Part shown: positions 23,262-27,864 of the stretch, piece by piece
Position numbering within the stretch: the first letter of the stretch is position 1
Layout: each line of letters opens with the position of its first letter
From: Lachnospiraceae bacterium
Lineage (GTDB): Bacteria; Bacillota_A; Clostridia; Lachnospirales; Lachnospiraceae
Length of the DNA stretch: 27,864 nt
Direction of reading: 5' to 3'
NCBI GenBank assembly: GCA_009774465.1
Contig: VSNT01000038.1
Location: forward strand, 1 to 27,864
Notes under the pieces: generated by a model
Seen by the model: the letters and a program-made list of their open reading frames with translations, nothing else
What the model was told of the DNA's origin: nothing
Database searches by the model: none
Position numbers and translations under genes: made by a program

Positions 23262-24866
23262 ATGACAGGAAAATGTAAAATGATTTTTAAAAAAGTCTGC
23301 GCTATGGTACTTGCAGTTGCAATGCTTGGAATGCTGCCGGCAGGAGAAGTAAAGGCAGTAAACCAAAACGGATCAATTGCAAGGGGAATTGATGTTTCAA
23401 AGCACAATGGAGCGGTTAACTGGTCCCAGGTGGCAGCGTCAGGAATTCAGTTTGCCTTTATTAAGGCAGGTAGCACAAACAGCGGGATTGATCCCCAGTT
23501 TGCTGCTAATATTACAGGGGCGCAGGCAGCCGGATTAAAGACAGGGGTTTACATTTACTCCTACGCAGTTACGCCGGAACAGGCAGCAAATGAGGCAAAT
23601 CTTCTGCTTCAGTGGATTGCGCCTTATACAGTGAATTATCCTGTTGTATTTGATATTGAAGATAAATGCCACAAAAACCTTTCCAACCAGCAGTTAATAG
23701 ATATTATAAATGCATTTTGCACGGTGATTGATGCAGCGGGCTATTATCCGGTGGTTTATTCCAGCAGAAATATGTTTGCACAGAAGTTAAGTACGGTAGG
23801 ATGGGATAAATGGGTTGCCCAGTATAATACAAGCTGTGAGTATGATAATAATGTGTGCTTCTGGCAGTATTCCAGCAGCGGCAGCGTTGGCGGTGTCAGC
23901 GGCAGAGTGGATGTAAACTACCAGTACAAGGATTACAGCAGCCTGATTATTCAGGAAGGCTTTATTGGTCATAATGGAAGTGTACGTTTTTACAATAACT
24001 GGAGAATGCAAAAGGGCTGGGTAAATTATAACGATACCAGATACTATTTAGATGGAGCAGGAAACATGGTAAGCGGCTGGTTTACTGATCCAAGTGGAAC
24101 TTATTACCTTTCACCTGTGGATGGAAGTATTGCAAGAGGGCAGGCTCAGATAGACGGTGCAGATTACTATTTTACAGGAGAAGGAGTCAAAACTTCCGGT
24201 TGGGTTACTCTTGGGGACAGGAGATTTTTCTATGAGCCTTCTAACAATGGGGTGATGAAAAGAGGATGGCACAGCGACGAAAAGGGAAGCTTTTATTATT
24301 TTGATGCCGCAGATGGGCATATGTTGACAGGCGCTCAGGCAATTGAAGGAGCAGAATATCTGTTTAATGCAGAAGGAATCCGGCAGCAGGGATGGGCAAA
24401 TCTTGAAAACGGAACCTTTTATTATGATCCTGCCACCGGAGCCAAGATAAGAGGCTTTATGGATGATGCCAAAGGACGTCATTACCTGTCTCCTGACGAC
24501 GGACATTTGGTGACCGGAGATGCTGTAATTGATAATAAAAATTATTTCTTCAGTCCGGAAGGGATTATGATGACCGGCATGGTGGCGAAGGCGGATGGCA
24601 GTTATTACTATGATCCTGCAACAGGACAAATGGTAAATGGCTGGTTTGCTGCCGGAGATCAGACTTACTACGCTGATCAGGCAGGGCATATTGTTACCGG
24701 TGCTTACACCATTGATAAACAGATGTATTACTTTAATGAAACAGGGGCACTGGTCAGAAGTCAGGAATTAGAAGTAGACGGCGTCCTTTATCAAACCACA
24801 GAAGAAGGAATTATGGTGAAGGTGGAAGCTGCTATGGCGGACGCAGGCACAGGAGAAGGCGTGTAA
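23262..24866 (+). CDS. Secreted GH25 lysozyme with cell-wall-binding repeats
   Basis: The 534-residue protein has a signal peptide (basic start, hydrophobic CAMVLAVAMLGMLPAG, likely cleavage after VKA at 32). It then has a GH25 muramidase domain (about 40-228) and a long C-terminal repeat region. GH25 features are RGIDVSKHNG with Asp44, FAFIKAG, YSYAVTPEQA and VVFDIEDK with Asp131 and Glu133, the catalytic pair region. From about 238 to 515 there are a dozen or so roughly 20-residue Trp/Tyr/Gly-rich units (GWVNYNDTRYYLDGAGNMVSG and similar), the choline/glucan-binding type fold that anchors proteins to the wall. It should cleave peptidoglycan during growth or division. Another start at 23280 is possible. 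A promoter was not clear. Confidence 0.93.
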   Translation: MTGKCKMIFKKVCAMVLAVAMLGMLPAGEVKAVNQNGSIARGIDVSKHNGAVNWSQVAASGIQFAFIKAGSTNSGIDPQFAANITGAQAAGLKTGVYIYSYAVTPEQAANEANLLLQWIAPYTVNYPVVFDIEDKCHKNLSNQQLIDIINAFCTVIDAAGYYPVVYSSRNMFAQKLSTVGWDKWVAQYNTSCEYDNNVCFWQYSSSGSVGGVSGRVDVNYQYKDYSSLIIQEGFIGHNGSVRFYNNWRMQKGWVNYNDTRYYLDGAGNMVSGWFTDPSGTYYLSPVDGSIARGQAQIDGADYYFTGEGVKTSGWVTLGDRRFFYEPSNNGVMKRGWHSDEKGSFYYFDAADGHMLTGAQAIEGAEYLFNAEGIRQQGWANLENGTFYYDPATGAKIRGFMDDAKGRHYLSPDDGHLVTGDAVIDNKNYFFSPEGIMMTGMVAKADGSYYYDPATGQMVNGWFAAGDQTYYADQAGHIVTGAYTIDKQMYYFNETGALVRSQELEVDGVLYQTTEEGIMVKVEAAMADAGTGEGV

Positions 24867-24894
24867 GACATATAAGAAGGCGTATAAAAATGTC

Positions 24895-24923
24895 TTGAAA
24901 TCTGCCAGTTTATGTGTTATAGT
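24895..24923 (+). promoter_or_regulatory. Promoter of secG
   Basis: TTGAAA at 24895-24900 and TATAGT at 24918-24923 are 17 bp apart, with TGT before the -10 (extended element). They lie 30 bp upstream of the secG start. Confidence 0.75.
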
Positions 24924-24953
24924 AGTTTTTGCTTGGCACTAGGAGGTATAAGT

Positions 24954-25193
24954 ATGGAAGCGTTAAGAATCGTTATTCAGGTTATATTCATTTTATTATG
25001 TATTGCACTTACGGTGCTGGTACTGATGCAGGAAGGCAAGTCAGCAGGTTTAGGGGCAATAAGCGGCGCCGCAGAAACATACTGGGGTAAGAACAAGGGA
25101 CGTTCTATGGAAGGAAAACTTGTTAAGTTTGCCAAGTATCTGGCGATTGGCTTTATGCTGTTAACTGTTATTTTAAATCTTAATGTATTTTAG
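24954..25193 (+). CDS. secG: Preprotein translocase subunit SecG
   Basis: The 79-residue protein has two membrane helices (about 3-23 and 58-77) with the family loop between them: LVLMQEGKSAGLGAISGAAE followed by TYWGKNKGRSMEGKL. SecG binds SecYE in the membrane and aids preprotein export. The frame opens earlier at 24912, but AGGAGG at 24941-24946 is 7 nt before ATG 24954 and the promoter -10 lies inside the earlier stretch, so 24954 is the start. It is followed by a strong terminator, then rnr, smpB and ssrA, the order common in Firmicutes. Confidence 0.96.
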   Translation: MEALRIVIQVIFILLCIALTVLVLMQEGKSAGLGAISGAAETYWGKNKGRSMEGKLVKFAKYLAIGFMLLTVILNLNVF

Positions 25194-25197
25194 GACT

Positions 25198-25232
25198 TAA
25201 GGCATTCCCGTAAAGGAATGCCTTATTAATTT
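25198..25232 (+). terminator. Intrinsic terminator after secG
   Basis: An 11-bp perfect stem (25198-25208 with 25215-25225; core AAGGCATTCC/GGAATGCCTT) has a 6-nt loop and a T-rich stretch after it (TTAATTTC). It begins 5 nt after the secG stop, so rnr probably has its own promoter or relies on read-through. Confidence 0.8.
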
Positions 25233-25284
25233 CAACATAAGAATGGCTCGCCAAGTGTGATATTCATTGTTTATAAGTCTTTAT

Positions 25285-27297
25285 ATGGAGAAAAAATTGA
25301 GTCAGAATTTGCAACGTAAAAGAAAAAATTCAATCTATCAGTTAATGGAGGATAGAAGCACAGAAAAGCTTACAGGCACTTTTATTAACAATTCCAGGGG
25401 TTTTGGATTTGTGGAAATAGAGGGAAAAAAGCAGGACCTTTTTATACCGGGAGAAGAAGTAAACGGAGCTTTCCATAAGGACAGAGTGCAGGTGGAATTA
25501 CTGAAAGGGCAGCACGGAAAGCGTCAGGAAGCCAGGGTGAGCGCCATTCTTTCTCATGGAATTACCAGAATTGTGGGCACGTATGATCATGCAGGCAATT
25601 TTGGATTTGTGATTCCTGATGACGAAAAAATCGGAATAGATATTTTTGTACCCAAAGAACGTTCTAAAGGAGCAGTTACAGGCCATAAAGTAGTAGTGGA
25701 GCTTTTAAGTTATGGGGATGAAAAGCATAAGCCCGAAGGAAAAATAGTTGAAATTTTAGGCCATGTATATGATCCGGGGGTAGATATTCTTTCTGTTGTC
25801 AAAGGCTTTGGTCTGCCGGAAGAGTTTCCGGAGAAAGTGTTAAATCAGGCAGTCCGGGTGGCAAAGGATGTAAGCGAAAAGGACAGGGAAGGACGAAAAG
25901 ATCTGCGTAGTCTTTGTATGGTTACCATAGACGGAGAAGATGCCAGGGATCTGGATGATGCAGTCAGCTTATACAAAGAAAAAGACATGTATTATCTTGG
26001 AGTACACATTGCAGATGTAACTAATTATGTGCAGGAAAGTTCTGCCCTTGATCATGAGGCATGTGAGAGAGGGACCAGCATTTATCTGGTGGACAGAGTG
26101 ATTCCCATGCTTCCTCATGCGCTTTCCAATGGAATCTGTTCTTTAAACATGAAAGAAGACCGCCTGGCATTAAGCTGTCTGATGACGGTAGATGGCAGGG
26201 GGGATGTGATTGATTATGAAATTGCAGAAACGGTAATTTGTGTAGATCAGAGAATGTCTTACACGGAAGTAAATAAAATATTGGAAGGGAATCAGGAGAC
26301 AACAGAAAAGTACAGAGAATTAGCACCGATGTTTTTATTGATGAAGGAACTTGCAGATCTATTAAGAGAAAAAAGAAAGAAACGCGGTTCCATAGACTTT
26401 GAGTTTCCTGAAAGTAAAATAGTCCTTGATAAGGATGGAATGCCTCTTTCCATAGCGCCTTATGAAAGAAATGCGGCAACTAAAATCATTGAAGATTTTA
26501 TGCTGCTTGCCAATGAAACAGTAGCACAGCATTTTTACTGGATGGAGATTCCATTTGTATATCGAACCCATGACTATCCTGATCCGGAAAAAATATTGAA
26601 ATTGGGAACGTTTATAAATAATTTCGGCTATCATATCAAGGTGAAAAGCGGGGACAATGAAATTCATCCCAAAGAAATCCAAAAGCTTTTGGGAAAAATA
26701 GAAGGAACCAGCGAAGAGGCATTAATCAGCAGACTGGCTTTGCGGAGCATGAAAAAGGCCGGATATACGGTAGAATGTACAGGGCATTTTGGGCTGGCGT
26801 GTCCCTATTACTGTCATTTTACATCACCTATCAGAAGATACCCGGATCTGCAGATACACCGTATCATAAAAGAGCAGTTGCGGGGAAGGATGAATGAAAG
26901 CCGAATAGCTCATTATGAGGAAATTCTGCCCCAGGTGGCAAAGCATTCTTCTGAAATGGAGAGAAGAGCCGACGAGGCGGAGCGGGAAACAGACAAGCTG
27001 AAAAAGGTTCAGTACATGGAAAGCAGGATTGGCCAGATCTATGAGGGCGTTGTTTCCGGAATTACCACATGGGGAATTTATGTAGAACTTGCAAATACAA
27101 TAGAGGGAATGATTCATGTGTCAAAACTGGAAGGAGATTATTATTATTGTAATGAAGAAACTTATGAGATGATTGGGAGAGATACCGGCAGATGCTTTAA
27201 GCTGGGGCAAAGGGTAATGATAATGGTTGATGGAGTCGATCATCTGCAAAAGAGTATTGATTTTGTACTGGCGCCGGATACTTTGAAAGGAGCATGA
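25285..27297 (+). CDS. rnr: Ribonuclease R (3'-5' exoribonuclease)
   Basis: The enzyme degrades structured RNA processively from the 3' end and works with tmRNA-SmpB. From ATG 25285 it is 670 residues: cold-shock domain 1 (about 29-88, GTFINNSRGFGFVE), cold-shock domain 2 (about 95-155), RNB catalytic domain (about 205-535) and S1 domain (about 580-660). The metal-binding cluster IDGEDARDLDDA supplies Asp216, 222, 224 and 225. Most RNase R proteins carry an N-terminal helix-turn-helix of some 60 residues, which is missing here. The start is unclear: TTG 25267 opens the frame, ATG 25285 has no ribosome-binding site, and TTG 25297 has GGAG 6 nt before it. Its stop overlaps the ATG at 27294 as ATGA, coupling it to smpB. 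Confidence 0.95.
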   Translation: MEKKLSQNLQRKRKNSIYQLMEDRSTEKLTGTFINNSRGFGFVEIEGKKQDLFIPGEEVNGAFHKDRVQVELLKGQHGKRQEARVSAILSHGITRIVGTYDHAGNFGFVIPDDEKIGIDIFVPKERSKGAVTGHKVVVELLSYGDEKHKPEGKIVEILGHVYDPGVDILSVVKGFGLPEEFPEKVLNQAVRVAKDVSEKDREGRKDLRSLCMVTIDGEDARDLDDAVSLYKEKDMYYLGVHIADVTNYVQESSALDHEACERGTSIYLVDRVIPMLPHALSNGICSLNMKEDRLALSCLMTVDGRGDVIDYEIAETVICVDQRMSYTEVNKILEGNQETTEKYRELAPMFLLMKELADLLREKRKKRGSIDFEFPESKIVLDKDGMPLSIAPYERNAATKIIEDFMLLANETVAQHFYWMEIPFVYRTHDYPDPEKILKLGTFINNFGYHIKVKSGDNEIHPKEIQKLLGKIEGTSEEALISRLALRSMKKAGYTVECTGHFGLACPYYCHFTSPIRRYPDLQIHRIIKEQLRGRMNESRIAHYEEILPQVAKHSSEMERRADEAERETDKLKKVQYMESRIGQIYEGVVSGITTWGIYVELANTIEGMIHVSKLEGDYYYCNEETYEMIGRDTGRCFKLGQRVMIMVDGVDHLQKSIDFVLAPDTLKGA

Positions 27298-27305
27298 TTA
27301 TAGAG

Positions 27306-27773
27306 ATGGCGAAAGAAGATATGAAACTGGTGGCCAATAACAAAAAGGCTTATCATGATTATTTTATTGAAGAAAAGTATGAAGCCGGGCTGGTTCTGCA
27401 TGGAACGGAGGTAAAGTCTCTTCGTATGGGAAAATGCAGTATTAAAGAGGCTTTTATACGAATTGAAAATGGCGAAATGTTCATTTATGGCATGCATATA
27501 AGTCCTTATGAGAAAGGAAATATATTTAATAAGGATCCCCTTCGGATAAAAAAACTGCTGCTTCATAAGCAGCAGATACGAAAACTGATTGGAAACAGTG
27601 CTGAGAAAGGATATACGATTGTTCCGCTGCAGGTTTACTTTAAGGATGGCAGGGCAAAAATTGAAATTGGACTTGCAAAAGGTAAAAAGCTTTATGACAA
27701 GCGGCAGGATATTGCCAAAAAAGATCAGAAAAGAGAAGCGGAAAAAGAACTGAAGGCAAAGTTGCATTTTTGA
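27306..27773 (+). CDS. smpB: SsrA-binding protein SmpB
   Basis: SmpB binds tmRNA and carries it to stalled ribosomes for trans-translation. The protein shows NNKKAYHDYFIEE, LHGTEVKSLRMGKCSIKEAF, YGMHISPYEKG and the basic tail GKKLYDKRQDIAKKDQKREA that inserts into the decoding channel. I use ATG 27306 (155 residues), with AAAGGAG at 27286-27292 13 nt before it. ATG 27294 is in frame but only 1 nt after that site, and overlaps the rnr stop. ssrA follows within about 32 nt, so both partners of the rescue system are adjacent. Confidence 0.97.
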   Translation: MAKEDMKLVANNKKAYHDYFIEEKYEAGLVLHGTEVKSLRMGKCSIKEAFIRIENGEMFIYGMHISPYEKGNIFNKDPLRIKKLLLHKQQIRKLIGNSAEKGYTIVPLQVYFKDGRAKIEIGLAKGKKLYDKRQDIAKKDQKREAEKELKAKLHF

Positions 27774-27790
27774 GATTAATCTATTATAAT
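27762..27790 (+). promoter_or_regulatory. Promoter of ssrA
   Basis: A perfect TATAAT at 27785-27790 has TTGCAT at 27762-27767, 17 bp upstream, inside the last codons of smpB. The start would be near 27797, leaving a short precursor to be trimmed to the mature tmRNA 5' end. Confidence 0.6.
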
Positions 27791-27805
27791 TAATTTGATA
27801 TATAC

Positions 27806-27864
27806 GGGATAGTAAAGGTTTCGACAGGGGCCTTGCAGCTGGAGAAGCTATCCGCAGGCGATGC
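27806..27864 (+). ncRNA. ssrA: tmRNA (5' part, cut by the window end)
   Basis: GGGATAGTAAAGGTTTCGACAGGGG matches the conserved 5' end of tmRNA, whose tRNA-like half contains GGTTTCGACAGGG. It follows smpB directly, as in many Firmicutes. The 5' boundary is set by the G run that would pair with the 3' acceptor strand. The tag-coding region and 3' end lie beyond the window. Confidence 0.92.

Noticed and set aside
23262..24866. Phage endolysin
   Set aside because: A signal peptide and many wall-binding repeats fit a host autolysin, and no holin or other phage gene is present.

Overview
The window looks like chromosomal DNA from a low-to-moderate GC Gram-positive of class Clostridia, most likely a Lachnospiraceae relative. 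This is inferred from gene content and signals: strong AGGAGG ribosome-binding sites, TTGACA/TATAAT-type promoters, the secG-rnr-smpB-ssrA block typical of Firmicutes, bacterial independent-type phosphoglycerate mutase, a YtrA-type GntR regulator and a GH25 lysozyme with cell-wall-binding repeats. No phage, transposase or CRISPR genes were seen.

Layout. (1) 1-4067, plus strand: the tail of an unidentified upstream frame, a GtrB/DPM-type membrane glycosyltransferase, a DEAD-box RNA helicase with an RG-rich tail, and a membrane-anchored TPR protein. The run ends at an intrinsic terminator buried inside the convergent neighbour. (2) 4016-7883, minus strand: a two-gene heterodimeric ABC exporter. 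Its roughly 230-nt leader encodes a 31-residue peptide with a strong ribosome-binding site and ends in an intrinsic terminator, the architecture of the bmrB-bmrCD attenuation system of Bacillus subtilis. (3) 7925-9602: gpmI from a divergent promoter. (4) 9643-21743: a roughly 12-kb block of polytopic GT-C-like membrane glycosyltransferases (PIG-V-like, Gpi18-like, PMT-like and two or three unassigned). It contains a 190-bp nested palindromic element at 12022-12211 and a YtrA-type operon (regulator, ABC ATPase, permease with large ectodomain). (5) 21786-27864: eno, a secreted GH25 lysozyme, secG, rnr, smpB and the 5' end of ssrA (tmRNA), which runs off the window.

How the genes may work together. 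The GtrB-like enzyme would make a polyprenyl-phosphate sugar, the usual donor for GT-C enzymes, so the membrane glycosyltransferases may form a cell-surface glycosylation set (inference). The two ABC systems look antibiotic-responsive: one by translation-dependent attenuation, the other by a GntR repressor whose operator fits the published YtrA consensus AGTGTA-N13-TACACT. RNase R, SmpB and tmRNA together form the ribosome-rescue and mRNA-decay module. gpmI and eno, glycolytic neighbours in many Firmicutes, are here separated by the glycosyltransferase block.

The best candidates for something new are the leader attenuator upstream of the exporter and the cloverleaf-like 190-bp element. No calculation beyond reading by eye was possible; membrane-segment counts and domain limits are approximate.
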